DNA of 64,000 nucleotides from Pseudomonadota bacterium (GTDB taxonomy: Bacteria; Pseudomonadota; Alphaproteobacteria; Caulobacterales; Caulobacteraceae): assembly GCA_021808285.1 (NCBI GenBank), contig JAKBBV010000005.1:30360-94359 (forward strand). The letters run 5' to 3'. Within the stretch, counting starts at the first letter, position 1. Each line of letters begins with the position of its first letter. This document shows positions 1-9,457 of the stretch, piece after piece. The position numbers were made by a program, and so were the translations under genes. Under the pieces are notes generated by a model. It made no database searches. It had not been told where the DNA came from and saw nothing but the letters and a program-made list of their open reading frames with translations.

Positions 1-1300
1 TCTGAAGGGCGGTGAGAAGGCCCGTCTCCATGAAGTTGGTGTTGTCCCGCATCGACCATTCCACAGACTTGTAGGGCGGGTTGGGCCGGTACCATTCCCG
101 CTTGGTCTGGTCGCGGGCGTGCAGGTCCTCGCCCGGTCCGTCCACCGGCGCCACATGGCGAAGCTCGGTCGTCGCCCCGCCATTGCCGAAGGTCTCGTAG
201 AACCGGATCAGGCCGTTATGGTTGGACGACATGAAGGCGACATAGCCGGGCGACCAGGCGTCCACATAGCCGAAGTCCCAGACCCCAGGCATGCCGTACT
301 TGCCGAGCTGCGCCATCTCGAAGTTCGAGAACCAGGGCAGCTCGGCATACATGATCGGGTCGAGATTGGGGTTCTGCGGCGGCTGGCCGCTATAGATGTA
401 AAGAAACGGAACCGACTCGTGCAGGTCGTGGATCACCTGCGGATGCCACTCTAGATAGAACTTCAATAGATTTTTGGCGCTATAACCTGTATAGTTTATG
501 TCCCTGTTGTTGTCGTGAAAGATATATTTGCCCCAATAGGGTGCGCCGGGAACCGGGTCGAGGTCGTTGGTGTCGTCGATCTTGTTGGCGTAATACCAGT
601 CAGCATAGCGATCGCGACCGTCTGGGTCGCTGGCGGGATTGATAGCTAGGATCACATTGTCGCGGATCTTGGCGATCATCGGATCGTCCTGGGTCACGAT
701 GCGATAGGCTAGCTCCATGAGCATTTCCGGGGGGCCGGTCTCGGCGCTGTGCAGGCCGCCGAGCGCCATATAGATCGGCTTGGTCTCGCCGATGATCCGA
801 TGGGCCTCGGCGTCGGAGAGGCCGCGTGGGTCGGCCAGCCGGGCGAGGTTCTGACGCTCCTGGTCGAGGCGGGCGATATTGGTCGCGGAGGAGATGAACA
901 CCACTACGGTGGGCCGGCCCTCCTCGGTGGCGCCGGTCTCGACGATCTTCACGCGCGGCGACTTGGCGGCCAGGGCCCGGTAATAGCGGAGAATGTCCGC
1001 ATAGTGGTCCAGCACTTTGGGCGCACCGATGTCATGTCCCAACACATCTCTGGGCGACGGGACGCCTCCGGCCGCGGCGGGCAAGTGATCCACCAGGGGG
1101 CTGGAGAACTCCGGCTTGGTCGTCCAGGCCTTCTGATGGGCGGCGAAGATGGGGTCCATAGTCTGGGGTGCGGGCGCCTGAGGTGCAGGGACAGGGGCCG
1201 GGGCGTTTGCGCCCGCCGCCTGGGCCAGGGCGGCCCCGCCGCAGAACATGAGCGCGGTGCTCGCCAGGAGCGCCGACAGGCGCGCGCGCGATTTTTTCAT
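1..1300 (-). CDS. M14-family zinc carboxypeptidase, secreted (3' end outside window)
   Basis: The reading frame starts at the ATG at 1300 and runs off the left edge, so about 433 N-terminal residues are present and the C-terminus is missing. Residues 1-27 form a signal peptide: a Lys/Arg-rich start, a hydrophobic core and an Ala-Leu-Ala-Gln cleavage region. A Pro/Ala-rich linker follows. The M14 zinc-binding HxxE motif is visible as HSAE near residues 184-187, followed by the family's asparagine/arginine segment (NPASDPDGRDR). The third zinc ligand is probably the His in HDLHES. M14 enzymes remove C-terminal residues from peptides; the signal peptide implies periplasmic or outer-membrane action. 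The neighbour is an aldehyde dehydrogenase on the same strand, 65 bp away, with no evident shared function. Peptide specificity cannot be read from the fragment. Confidence 0.85.
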   Translation of the reverse strand, partial: MKKSRARLSALLASTALMFCGGAALAQAAGANAPAPVPAPQAPAPQTMDPIFAAHQKAWTTKPEFSSPLVDHLPAAAGGVPSPRDVLGHDIGAPKVLDHYADILRYYRALAAKSPRVKIVETGATEEGRPTVVVFISSATNIARLDQERQNLARLADPRGLSDAEAHRIIGETKPIYMALGGLHSAETGPPEMLMELAYRIVTQDDPMIAKIRDNVILAINPASDPDGRDRYADWYYANKIDDTNDLDPVPGAPYWGKYIFHDNNRDINYTGYSAKNLLKFYLEWHPQVIHDLHESVPFLYIYSGQPPQNPNLDPIMYAELPWFSNFEMAQLGKYGMPGVWDFGYVDAWSPGYVAFMSSNHNGLIRFYETFGNGGATTELRHVAPVDGPGEDLHARDQTKREWYRPNPPYKSVEWSMRDNTNFMETGLLTALQ

Positions 1301-1365
1301 TCCTGCATTCCCAATTCTCTAGCGAAGGGCTCCACGCCCTTGTGGCGTTCTATACTGTGCCGTCC

Positions 1366-2796
1366 TCAGGCCGCGACGGCGCGCTTGCGCCGGGTGATCG
1401 TCTGGGCGGCGGTATATTCCATCAGACCCTCGATCCCGCCCTCGGCGCCGACGCCCGACTGTTTGTGTCCGCCAAAGGCCGCGGTGGGTGAGACATGCTG
1501 GGTCTCATTGATCCATACAGTCCCGCTGGCGATGCGCTCAGCGATCTCCAAGGCCTTGTCCTCGTCCTCGCCCCAGACCGATCCACCCAGGCCGTAATCG
1601 GTGGCGTTGGCGCGAGCGATCACCTCCTCATAGTCGTCGAATTTGAGCAGCGGCAGGACGGGGCCGAACTGCTCCTCCTGAACGATGCGCGAGGTCTCCG
1701 GCGGGTTGTCCAAAATGGTGATGGGCACGAAATAGCCCGGCGCCGATGAAGCCTCCCCGCCCATGAGGAAGGTATAGCCCTTGTCCTTGGCGTCGCGGAT
1801 CAGGTCGAGCACCCGCTCATATTGCGGCTTGTTGTTGATCGGGCCGATCTGGGTTCCCTGCTCGGCGCCGTCGCCCACCTTGACCGTGCGCGCATAGGCC
1901 ACCAGGGCGTCGCGCAGAGGCTCGTAGATGTCCTTGTGCACATACATGCGTTTAGTGGCGATGCAGATTTGGCCGTTGTTGCGGAAGGCGGCCCAGAACA
2001 ACTCCTCCGCCACGGCGGCCACGTCCACATCCGGCATGACGATGGCGGCGTCATTGCCCCCCAGCTCCAGGGTCAGTCGCTTGAGCGTCGGCGCCGCTGA
2101 TTCCATCACCCGCCGTCCGGTGGCCGTCGAGCCGGTGAAGCTGATCTTGTCGAAGCCCGGATGTGAGGTCATCCAGGGACCCAAATCATCACCCCCGGAA
2201 ACGATGTTGAGGACCCCGGGCGGCAGGAGATCGCGCGCCATTTCGCCGAACTTGAGCGTTGTCAGGGGGGTGAAGGGCGAGGGCTTGAGCACCATGGTGT
2301 TGCCCGCGAGCAGGCCGGGGCCGACCTTGAACATGGCCAGAAGCAGGGGGAAGTTCCATGGCGCTATGGCCCCGACGACGCCCAGCGGCACGCGCCGAGT
2401 TTCGCTGTAGCGGACCTCCGAGTCCTCGTTCACCGTCACGGGAAGATCGAGCCCGGCGGCCGCCTTGAGCCAGAAGCCGGCGCCGCCGACCTCGCCCTCC
2501 GCTTCGGCATGAGGCTTGCCCTGTTCGCGGGTCAGGAGGCGCTTGAGAGGGTCGAGGTGGGCCAGAATGGCGTCGCCCAGGGCGTTCAGCCTCGCCTTGC
2601 GTTCGGCGATGGGCGTGGCCGCCCAGGCGGGAAAGGCCCGGCGCGCGGCGTCGATCGCCCGGTCCAGATCCTCGCGCGCGGCGTCGGGCGCCTGGCCGAT
2701 CGGCGCCTCTGTGGCCGGATTGAGCACCTCGAACGTCCGCGCCGCACCCACCAGGGCGCCGTCGATGAGTAGGCGATAGTCGGCGTTGAAATTCAT
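1366..2796 (-). CDS. NAD(P)-dependent aldehyde dehydrogenase
   Basis: A 476-residue ALDH-superfamily protein of normal length that oxidises an aldehyde to its acid in the cytoplasm. Visible motifs are APWNFP (145-150, cofactor pocket), ELGGN with the general-base Glu244, and NNGQICIATKR with the catalytic Cys278. A GGAGG box sits 7 nt before the ATG at 2796, so the start is secure. It follows the SDR gene on the same strand after 98 bp, and both lie downstream of hutF-hutC. A joint transcript is possible but the gaps are wide. The substrate is not identifiable; the closest feel is of the broad aldehyde/betaine-aldehyde or benzaldehyde-type group. Confidence 0.9.
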   Translation of the reverse strand: MNFNADYRLLIDGALVGAARTFEVLNPATEAPIGQAPDAAREDLDRAIDAARRAFPAWAATPIAERKARLNALGDAILAHLDPLKRLLTREQGKPHAEAEGEVGGAGFWLKAAAGLDLPVTVNEDSEVRYSETRRVPLGVVGAIAPWNFPLLLAMFKVGPGLLAGNTMVLKPSPFTPLTTLKFGEMARDLLPPGVLNIVSGGDDLGPWMTSHPGFDKISFTGSTATGRRVMESAAPTLKRLTLELGGNDAAIVMPDVDVAAVAEELFWAAFRNNGQICIATKRMYVHKDIYEPLRDALVAYARTVKVGDGAEQGTQIGPINNKPQYERVLDLIRDAKDKGYTFLMGGEASSAPGYFVPITILDNPPETSRIVQEEQFGPVLPLLKFDDYEEVIARANATDYGLGGSVWGEDEDKALEIAERIASGTVWINETQHVSPTAAFGGHKQSGVGAEGGIEGLMEYTAAQTITRRKRAVAA

Positions 2797-2894
2797 CTGC
2801 GTCCTCCAGGGGCGGTCCCTTCCTGTCTAATTCAGCCCAGCCGCGCCTACCGATCAAGTGAGTGGGGGCGAGGTCCCGCCCCGCGGCCCGCGCC

Positions 2895-3668
2895 TCACCA
2901 GCAGCTATAGCCGCCGTCGGTCAGCATGACCGTCCCGGTTATCAGGCTGGAGGCGTCCGAGGCGAGGAAGAGGATGGCGGCTGCGACCTCCTCGGGCTCG
3001 CCCAGACGGCCCATGGGCGTGCCGTCGATCCAGCGGCGGTACATCGGCGAGTCCGGATCGGCGAAGGCGTTGAGCGGGGTGCGGATATAGGTCGGGGCCA
3101 CGGCGTTGACGCGCACGCCGCGCGAGGCCCACTCGGCGGCAAGGGACCGGGTCAGGTGGTGCACTGCGGCCTTGGAGGCGTTGTAGTGGGCCTGACCCTG
3201 GGGCCGGTTGACGATGAAGCCGGACATGGAGCCCACATTGACGATGACGCCGCGACCTTCTGCCAGCATGTGGCGCCCCACAGCCCGCGCGCACCAGAAG
3301 GTCCCGTTGAGATTGACGTCGAGCACATTGAGCCAGCGCTCGTCCTCCATCTCCTCGGCGGCGATCTCGCTGCGGGCGATGCCTGCATTGTTGATGAGGA
3401 TGTCGATACCCCCTAGATCGGCGGCCAGGGCGTCGGCGGCGGCCGTCACGGCCTGCGAGTCCGTCACCTCCAGCACCCGCGCATGAGCTCCATGGCCTTC
3501 CGCGGCGAGCGCCCGCACGGCGACCTCCAGCTCCGCCGCGTCGCGATCCCACAGCGTGACCCGCGCCCCCGCCTCGGCCAGGGCCTGGGCGGCGCAAAGG
3601 CCGATGCCGCGTGCACCTCCGGTGACCACGGCGACCCGGCCGTCCAGCCTGAAGCGTTCGAGATACAT
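2895..3668 (-). CDS. Short-chain dehydrogenase/reductase (classical SDR)
   Basis: A 257-residue classical SDR with a Rossmann fold. Motifs: TGGARGIG (16-23, dinucleotide binding), NNAG (93-96), and the catalytic set Ser147 and Tyr162-x3-Lys166. An Asp near residue 41 after the second strand suggests NAD rather than NADP. The open frame extends far upstream, but that part lies over hutC and hutF and is not real. Of two nearby ATGs (3677 and 3668), the one at 3668 has GGAGG 9 nt upstream and is preferred. It lies 77 bp downstream of hutC on the same strand. It may be co-transcribed with hutF-hutC, although no SDR step belongs to the known histidine pathway. Confidence 0.9.
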   Translation of the reverse strand: MYLERFRLDGRVAVVTGGARGIGLCAAQALAEAGARVTLWDRDAAELEVAVRALAAEGHGAHARVLEVTDSQAVTAAADALAADLGGIDILINNAGIARSEIAAEEMEDERWLNVLDVNLNGTFWCARAVGRHMLAEGRGVIVNVGSMSGFIVNRPQGQAHYNASKAAVHHLTRSLAAEWASRGVRVNAVAPTYIRTPLNAFADPDSPMYRRWIDGTPMGRLGEPEEVAAAILFLASDASSLITGTVMLTDGGYSCW

Positions 3669-3745
3669 GGCGGTCATCCTCCGGGGCGCAGGCGGGTGAG
3701 GGCCTCCGTCCTTACGCTTCCGCGCCTGTTCGGCGAAGGGCGCCT

Positions 3746-4450
3746 TCAGTTCCTGAACTCCGCGGTCAGCTCGTAGCGTTCGTGCGGGAAGATTTGGCGC
3801 ACGAAGGTCACGCCCTGGCCCAGGCGAAAGGTCCAGCGCTCCACCATGAGGCAGGCATGGCCGGTTCTGATGTCCAGGGCGCGAGCCTCGGCCGGGCTGG
3901 CCGCAAGGGCGCCGATGCGATGCCGCGCTTCGGTCCAGGGCGCGTGCTTCAGCAGCCAGGAGCCCGGCGCCTGGCCGGAGAAGTCCGCCGATCGGGCGTC
4001 GGGGACGGCGGCCAGGTCGATCACCCGCTCCTCCAGGGCGAACGGCGAACCTCCAGCCACATGCAGACCGCGCAGGTCCAGAAGGGGGCCGACGGGAGAC
4101 AGCGCGGTCTCCCGGGCATCCTGCCCAACGGTCCCGCGCACACCGCGCGCCAGCAGACGAAAGGCATAGGTCTCGCCCAGGGCGGCGATGGTCTCGGCGA
4201 TGTCCGGGATCTCGAGCACGGCGGTCTGCACATGGGGATGGGCGACCAGGGTGCCGGCGCGTCGGTTGCGCGTGACGAGGCCGGCGCCCGCGAGGGCGCC
4301 GATGGCCTTGCTGACCGTCATCCGGGCGCAGCCATATTCGGCCATCAGTGCCTGTTCCGTGGGCAGCCGGTCGCCGGGATTGAGGGCGCCGGACCGGATG
4401 CGGGCTTCGAGATCGGCGCGGATGCGGCGGGCGAGGCCGGGGGGCTTCAT
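3746..4450 (-). CDS. hutC: HutC, GntR-family histidine-utilisation repressor
   Basis: A 234-residue protein with an N-terminal GntR winged helix (about residues 5-72; LPTEQALMAEYGCARMTVSK is the recognition region) and a C-terminal UTRA ligand-binding domain. HutC proteins of this family repress hut genes and are released by urocanate. The gene starts 9 bp after the hutF stop, so the two are one transcription unit. This context, together with the palindrome TGTCTAGACA in the hutF/hutI promoter, makes the HutC assignment strong. It probably represses hutF-hutC and hutI-hutH-hutG-hutU together. That regulation is inference from position and family. Confidence 0.9.
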   Translation of the reverse strand: MKPPGLARRIRADLEARIRSGALNPGDRLPTEQALMAEYGCARMTVSKAIGALAGAGLVTRNRRAGTLVAHPHVQTAVLEIPDIAETIAALGETYAFRLLARGVRGTVGQDARETALSPVGPLLDLRGLHVAGGSPFALEERVIDLAAVPDARSADFSGQAPGSWLLKHAPWTEARHRIGALAASPAEARALDIRTGHACLMVERWTFRLGQGVTFVRQIFPHERYELTAEFRN

Positions 4451-4459
4451 CGGCGGGGC

Positions 4460-5833
4460 TCAGGAGGCCAGAAGCCGGGTCACGCTGGCGCGAAAGGCTT
4501 CGGAGAGCTCGGTCCGCCGGCGATGGCGCCCGTCCTCCACCACCAGGCTCCCGCGCCGCCACACCCGATCCACCGCCGTGCGGCCGGCGGCGAAGAGCCA
4601 GTGATCTAGGACGGCGTCGGGCCTCGCGCCTCTCGGCGGCGATTCCTCTTCGTGCAGGCAGACGATATCGGCCGCCCTTCCAGGCGCCAGTCCGGCCGGG
4701 CCGCATGCCAAGGCCTGTGCGCCGCCGTGCAAGGCCGCCTCGAACAAGCGTCGACCCGTGGAGGCTCCCTGCGGCTCGGCCAGGACGTTGCGCGCCTTCC
4801 AGGCCAGGCGCTGGGCGTATTCGAGCTGGCGCAGCTCCTGGGCCGCGTCGATGGCGATATTCGAGTCCGTGCCCACACCCATGACGCCGCCATGATCGAG
4901 AAAGGCCCGGGCCGGGAAGACGCCGTCGCCCAGATTGGCCTCGGTGATCGGGCACAGCCCCGCCGCGGCGCCGCTGGCGGCCAGTCGCCGGGTCTCCTGC
5001 GCGGTGAGGTGGGTGGCGTGGATCAGGCACCAGCGCGCGTCGAGCCCGACCTCGTCTAGCAGCCATTCCACCGGACGCCGCCCGCTCCAGGCGAGGCAGT
5101 CCTCCACCTCCTTCACCTGCTCGGCGGCGTGGATGTGCACCGCTCCGGCGCCGGCCAGGGGCAGGATCTCGGCAAGATCCCGCGGGCTCACCGCACGCAG
5201 AGAATGGGGCGCCAGGCCCAGCCCGGCATCGGGCAGGGGAGCAATGGCGGCGCGGCTCGCCTCGACCAGGCGGGCGAAACGGTCGGGATCGTTGAGGAAC
5301 CGGCGCTGGCCCGGCGCGGCCGGCGCACCGCCAAATCCGCCCTGGCGATAATAGACCGGCAGCAGGGTCAGGCCGATCCCGCTCGCCCCGGCGGCGGCGG
5401 CGATGCGCTGGGTCATCTCGCCCAGGGCCGCATAGGGCCGCCCCTGCGGATCGTGGTGCAGATAGTGGAACTCGCCCACGCGGGTGAATCCGCTCTCCAG
5501 CATCTCGGCGAAGGCCAGGGCGGAGATCGCCTCGACATCCTCCGGCGTCATCCGATCGAGAAACCGGTACATCAGCTCGCGCCAGGACCAGAAGTCGTCA
5601 CGCCCGGCGCCGCGATACTCGGTCAGGCCGGCCATGCCGCGCTGAAAGGCATGGCTGTGCAGATTGGAAAGGCCCGCAAGCCCCACCGCGCCGCGCGTCT
5701 CGCCCGGGAAAGGGTCAACCCCCTCGGAGACCGTCGCGATCCGCCCCTCGCGCACCGTCAGCCGCACCCGGTCGGCCCAGCCGTCGGGCAGAAGGGCCCG
5801 TTCGAACCAAAGGGAGTCGGGGGCGGCGCTCAT
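4460..5833 (-). CDS. hutF: HutF, formimidoylglutamate deiminase
   Basis: A 457-residue amidohydrolase. It converts N-formimino-L-glutamate to N-formyl-L-glutamate and ammonia, the fourth step of the five-step histidine route. Metal-binding motif HSH lies at residues 59-61 (NLHSHAFQRGMAGL). Further motifs typical of HutF are HAAEQVKEVEDCL and GTDSNIAIDAAQELRQLEY. The ATG at 5833 lies 6 bp from the operator palindrome and has no ribosome-binding site, so the transcript may be leaderless. HutF with HutG defines the formylglutamate branch, rather than direct HutG/ArgI-type hydrolysis of formiminoglutamate. Confidence 0.93.
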   Translation of the reverse strand: MSAAPDSLWFERALLPDGWADRVRLTVREGRIATVSEGVDPFPGETRGAVGLAGLSNLHSHAFQRGMAGLTEYRGAGRDDFWSWRELMYRFLDRMTPEDVEAISALAFAEMLESGFTRVGEFHYLHHDPQGRPYAALGEMTQRIAAAAGASGIGLTLLPVYYRQGGFGGAPAAPGQRRFLNDPDRFARLVEASRAAIAPLPDAGLGLAPHSLRAVSPRDLAEILPLAGAGAVHIHAAEQVKEVEDCLAWSGRRPVEWLLDEVGLDARWCLIHATHLTAQETRRLAASGAAAGLCPITEANLGDGVFPARAFLDHGGVMGVGTDSNIAIDAAQELRQLEYAQRLAWKARNVLAEPQGASTGRRLFEAALHGGAQALACGPAGLAPGRAADIVCLHEEESPPRGARPDAVLDHWLFAAGRTAVDRVWRRGSLVVEDGRHRRRTELSEAFRASVTRLLAS

Positions 5834-5877
5834 AAATAATGTCTAGACAATAATGGGGATTTGGACAAGTCTGGGCC
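5834..5877. promoter_or_regulatory. Divergent hutF/hutI promoter with probable HutC operator
   Basis: The 44 bp between the hutF and hutI starts are AT-rich in a GC-rich setting. They hold a perfect 10-bp palindrome, TGTCTAGACA, at 5840-5849. Neither gene has a Shine-Dalgarno sequence. If both mRNAs begin at or near the start codon, the palindrome falls over the -10 region for hutF and close to the -35 region for hutI. One bound dimer could then block both. GntR/HutC regulators bind such short palindromes; the link to this HutC is inferred. Confidence 0.6.
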
Positions 5878-7083
5878 ATGCGTTGCGACCGCATCTGGAC
5901 CCGGGCCCGTCTGGCCACGCTCGCTTCCGGCCGACCGGACCTCGGCGTGGTGGAAGAGGGCCTGGTGGCCTCCCGCGATGGGCGCATCCTCTATGCCGGG
6001 CCGGCGGCCGAGGCGCCGGATCTGCAGGCAGCGGAGATCGTCGACTGCGAAGGCCGCTGGATCACGCCGGGCCTGATCGATGCGCACACCCACCTCGTCC
6101 ATGCCGGCGACCGCGCGGCGGAGTTCGAGCTGCGCCTCGCCGGCGCCAGCTATGAGGAGATCGCCCGTTCCGGCGGGGGCATCCTCTCCACAGTGCGCGC
6201 GACGCGCGCCGCCGCCGAGGCAGAGCTGGTCGCGGCCGCCCTGCCGCGTCTGGACGCCCTGATCGCCGAGGGCGCGACCACGGTGGAGATCAAGTCCGGC
6301 TATGGCCTCACCCTGGTCGACGAGATCAAATCCCTGCGCGTGGTCCGGTCCCTGACCGGGGCGCGTCCGGTGCGCCTGCGCGCCACCCTCCTGGCCGCCC
6401 ATGCGGCGCCGCCAGAATATGCCGGCGATCCCGACGGCTATATCGATCTGATCTGCCGCGACATCCTGCCCGCCGCCGCGAGCGAGGGCCTGGCCGACGC
6501 CGTCGACGCCTTCTGCGAGAGCATCGCTTTCACGCCAGCCCAGGTCGAGCGGGTGTTTCGGGCCGCCCGCGCCCATGGCCTGCCGGTCAAGCTGCACGCC
6601 GAGCAGTTGTCCAACCAGGGGGGAGCGGCGCTCGCCGCCCGCTATGGCGCGCTCTCTGTCGATCATCTGGAACATCTGGACGCCGCCGGCGTCGCCGCCC
6701 TGGCCCGCGCTGGCTGTGTGGCAACCCTCCTGCCGGGCGCCTACCTCTTCTTGCGAGAGACTAAGACGCCGCCGGTGGAGGCCCTGCGCGCGGCGGGCGT
6801 CCCCATGGCGCTGGCCACCGACTGCAATCCGGGCACATCGCCCCTGACCTCGCTGCTCCTGGCCATGAATCTGGCCGCGACCCTGTTCCGCCTCACCGTG
6901 ACGGAGTGCCTGGCGGGGGTGACGCGAGAGGCCGCCCGGGCGCTCGGCCTTCAGGATGAGACCGGCGCGCTGGAGGCCGGTAAGGCCTGCGACCTCGCCA
7001 TTTGGGACATCGAGCGACCCGCCGAGCTTGTCTACCGGATGGGCTTCAACCCGCTTCATGCAAGGATCTGGGCCGGCCAATGA
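5878..7083 (+). CDS. hutI: HutI, imidazolonepropionase
   Basis: A 401-residue amidohydrolase. It opens 4-imidazolone-5-propanoate to N-formimino-L-glutamate, the third step of histidine degradation. The metal site HxH is at residues 70-72 ([10 protein letters not shown]). Other family motifs are [22 protein letters not shown] and [11 protein letters not shown]. First gene of the rightward hut operon; its TGA overlaps the hutH ATG by 4 bp. The start at 5878 has only a weak ribosome-binding site and may be leaderless. Confidence 0.95.
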   Translation: MRCDRIWTRARLATLASGRPDLGVVEEGLVASRDGRILYAGPAAEAPDLQAAEIVDCEGRWITPGLIDAHTHLVHAGDRAAEFELRLAGASYEEIARSGGGILSTVRATRAAAEAELVAAALPRLDALIAEGATTVEIKSGYGLTLVDEIKSLRVVRSLTGARPVRLRATLLAAHAAPPEYAGDPDGYIDLICRDILPAAASEGLADAVDAFCESIAFTPAQVERVFRAARAHGLPVKLHAEQLSNQGGAALAARYGALSVDHLEHLDAAGVAALARAGCVATLLPGAYLFLRETKTPPVEALRAAGVPMALATDCNPGTSPLTSLLLAMNLAATLFRLTVTECLAGVTREAARALGLQDETGALEAGKACDLAIWDIERPAELVYRMGFNPLHARIWAGQ

Positions 7084-8630
7084 CCCTCCTCACCCTCGCT
7101 CCCGGCGCCGTCACCCTGGCCGACTGGCGCGCCCTTTGGCTGGGGGCTTCGGCGCGGCTGGATCCCGCCGCCTGGCCCCGGATCGAAGCGAGCGCGGCGG
7201 CGGTGGGGCGCATCCTCGCCAAAGGTGAGCCGGTCTATGGCGTCAATACCGGCTTCGGGCGCCTGGCCAGCGTGCGCATCGCCGATGAGGACCTGGCCCG
7301 GCTGCAGCGCAACATCGTGCTCTCCCACGCCGCCGGAACCGGCGATCCGGCCCCCGCGGCCATCGTGCGCCTGATGATGGCGCTGAAGCTCGCCAGCTTC
7401 GGCCACGGCGCCTCGGGCGTGCGGCGCGAGACCGCCTCGCGCCTGGAGATGATGCTGGCGCGGGGCCTGATCCCCGTCGTCCCGGCCCAGGGCTCGGTGG
7501 GGGCCTCCGGCGACCTCGCTCCGCTGGCGCATATGGCCGCCGCCATGATCGGCGTGGGCGAGATCGAGATGCAGGGCGAGCGCCTGCCCGCCGCCGCCGC
7601 CCTGGCCCGCGCTGGGCTCGATCCCCTGACGTTGGGACCCAAGGAGGGTCTGGCCCTGCTCAACGGCACGCAATTCTCGACCGCGAACGCCCTGGCGGGC
7701 CTGTTCGAGGCCGACCGTCTGTTCGCCTCGGCCCTGATCTCCGGCGCTCTTTCCACCGAGGCGGCCAAGGGCTCTGACACCCCCTTCGATCCTCGCATCC
7801 ACGCCCTGCGCCGCCACGGCGGCCAGATCGCCTGCGCCGAGGCCCTGCGAGAGCTGATGGCCGGCTCCGCGATCCGCGCCAGCCATCTCAAGGACGACGA
7901 GCGGGTCCAGGATCCCTATTGCCTGCGCTGCCAGCCCCAGGTCATGGGCGCGGCCCTGACCGTGCTGCGGCAAGCCGCCCGCACCCTGGCGGAGGAGGCC
8001 GACGGCGTTTCCGACAACCCGCTGATCTTCGCCGAGACGGACGAGTGCCTGTCCGGCGGCAACTTCCACGCCGAGCCTGTGGCCTTCGCCGCCGACATGA
8101 TCGCGCTGGCTCTGTGCGAGATCGGGGCCCTGGCCGAACGCCGCATCGCCATGCTGGTGGATGCGGACCTGTCGCGCCTGCCGCCCTTTCTGACGCCTGA
8201 TCCAGGTCTCAATTCAGGTTTCATGATCCCCCAGGTCACGGCCGCGGCCCTGGTCTCGGAGAACAAGCAGGCCGCTTATCCGGCCAGCGTCGATTCCATC
8301 CCCACCTCGGCCAACCAGGAGGACCACGTGTCCATGGCCGCGCATGGCGCCCGGCGGCTCGCCCCCATGGCGCGAAACGCCGCCGCGGTGATCGGCATCG
8401 AGCTTCTGGTCGGGGCCCAGGGCTGCGACTTCCACGCCGGTCTCGCCTCCAGCGCGCCGCTGGAGCGGGTCCGGGCGGCGCTTCGCGCCGTCTCTCCGCG
8501 CCTGGAAGCCGACCGTCACCTGCACCCCGACATCGAAGCCGCCGCCCTCCTGGTCCGCAGCGGCGCGGTGGTGGAGGCCGCCGCCCTCGCCCTGCCGGGG
8601 GCGCTCCTGGAAGGGGAGCGGGCCGCGTGA
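7080..8630 (+). CDS. hutH: HutH, histidine ammonia-lyase
   Basis: A 516-residue enzyme that deaminates L-histidine to trans-urocanate, the entry step of the pathway. The Ala-Ser-Gly triad that cyclises to the MIO prosthetic group is at 142-144 ([12 protein letters not shown]). The active-site loop YGVNTGFG is at 53-60, and [10 protein letters not shown] is also present. The frame is open further upstream, but the ATG at 7080 overlaps the hutI stop in an ATGA arrangement and gives the family length, so it is preferred. The stop overlaps the hutG start (GTGA). Confidence 0.96.
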   Translation: MTLLTLAPGAVTLADWRALWLGASARLDPAAWPRIEASAAAVGRILAKGEPVYGVNTGFGRLASVRIADEDLARLQRNIVLSHAAGTGDPAPAAIVRLMMALKLASFGHGASGVRRETASRLEMMLARGLIPVVPAQGSVGASGDLAPLAHMAAAMIGVGEIEMQGERLPAAAALARAGLDPLTLGPKEGLALLNGTQFSTANALAGLFEADRLFASALISGALSTEAAKGSDTPFDPRIHALRRHGGQIACAEALRELMAGSAIRASHLKDDERVQDPYCLRCQPQVMGAALTVLRQAARTLAEEADGVSDNPLIFAETDECLSGGNFHAEPVAFAADMIALALCEIGALAERRIAMLVDADLSRLPPFLTPDPGLNSGFMIPQVTAAALVSENKQAAYPASVDSIPTSANQEDHVSMAAHGARRLAPMARNAAAVIGIELLVGAQGCDFHAGLASSAPLERVRAALRAVSPRLEADRHLHPDIEAAALLVRSGAVVEAAALALPGALLEGERAA

Positions 8631-9457
8631 CGCCTTCCTGGCTGGAGGTGCGTCAGGGTGCGGCGCCGCTGATCGTCAGTCTGCCGCATACGGGAACCGA
8701 CCTTCCCGAGGACATCGAGACAGGCCTCGTCTCTCCCTGGCTCGCGCGCCGCGACGCGGACTGGTGGGTTGATCGGCTTTACGCCTTCGCCGAGGACCTG
8801 GACGCCACCTTCGTGCGCACGACGCTCAGCCGAAGCGTCATCGACGTTAATCGCGACCCTTCCGGCGCCTCGCTCTATCCGGGCCAGGCGACCACCGAGC
8901 TTTGCCCCCTGACCACCTTCGACGGCGAGCCGCTCCATCGGCCCGGCTGCGCGCCTGACGCCGCTGAGATCTCGCGTCGCACCGCGCTCTATTTCGCTCC
9001 CTATCACGCGGCTCTGGAGGCGCAGATCGTCCGCCTGCGCGCCCGCTATTCCCGCGTCGTGCTCTATGACGCCCACTCCATCCGCTCGCGCATTCCGCGC
9101 CTGTTCGAGGGCGAGCTGGCGCAGTTCAACATCGGCGTGAACGGCGGAGTGAGCTGCGATGGCGCTCTGACCGCGGCGGTGGCGGAGCTGTGCGCCGCCA
9201 GCTCTTTCAGCTGGGTGGTCGACGGCCGTTTCAAGGGCGGCTGGACGACCCGCCGTTATGGCCGCCCCTCCGACGGCGTTCACGCTCTGCAGATGGAGCT
9301 GGCCTGTCGCGGATACATGGACGAGCCGGACGGCCCGCCGACGCCGGGCGCCTGGCCTCCCGCCTTCGAGGCCGCGCGCGCCGCGCCGCTCCTTGCTGTC
9401 CTTCGCCCCATCCTCGAAGCCTGCCTCGCCTTCGCCTCTTCCGGGAGCGCCCCATGA
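8627..9457 (+). CDS. hutG: HutG, N-formylglutamate deformylase
   Basis: A 276-residue N-formylglutamate amidohydrolase. It releases formate and L-glutamate in the last step of the five-step histidine pathway. The N-terminal [12 protein letters not shown] segment and the internal [13 protein letters not shown] and YDAHSIRS segments fit the FGase family and supply the metal ligands. The start is a GTG at 8627 that overlaps the hutH TGA; the stop overlaps the hutU ATG. Its presence beside hutF, and the absence of hutE, show which branch this organism uses. Confidence 0.93.
   Translation: MTPSWLEVRQGAAPLIVSLPHTGTDLPEDIETGLVSPWLARRDADWWVDRLYAFAEDLDATFVRTTLSRSVIDVNRDPSGASLYPGQATTELCPLTTFDGEPLHRPGCAPDAAEISRRTALYFAPYHAALEAQIVRLRARYSRVVLYDAHSIRSRIPRLFEGELAQFNIGVNGGVSCDGALTAAVAELCAASSFSWVVDGRFKGGWTTRRYGRPSDGVHALQMELACRGYMDEPDGPPTPGAWPPAFEAARAAPLLAVLRPILEACLAFASSGSAP

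Noticed and set aside
2895..5066. A single 723-codon minus-strand frame including the SDR
   Set aside because: The part upstream of 3677 lies over hutC and hutF in another frame and is Arg/Pro/Ala-rich text with no domain; only the SDR part is real.
5830..7080. Long minus-strand frame opposite hutI
   Set aside because: It mirrors hutI codons in a GC-rich gene, has no start signal and a low-complexity Gly/Arg/Gln composition.
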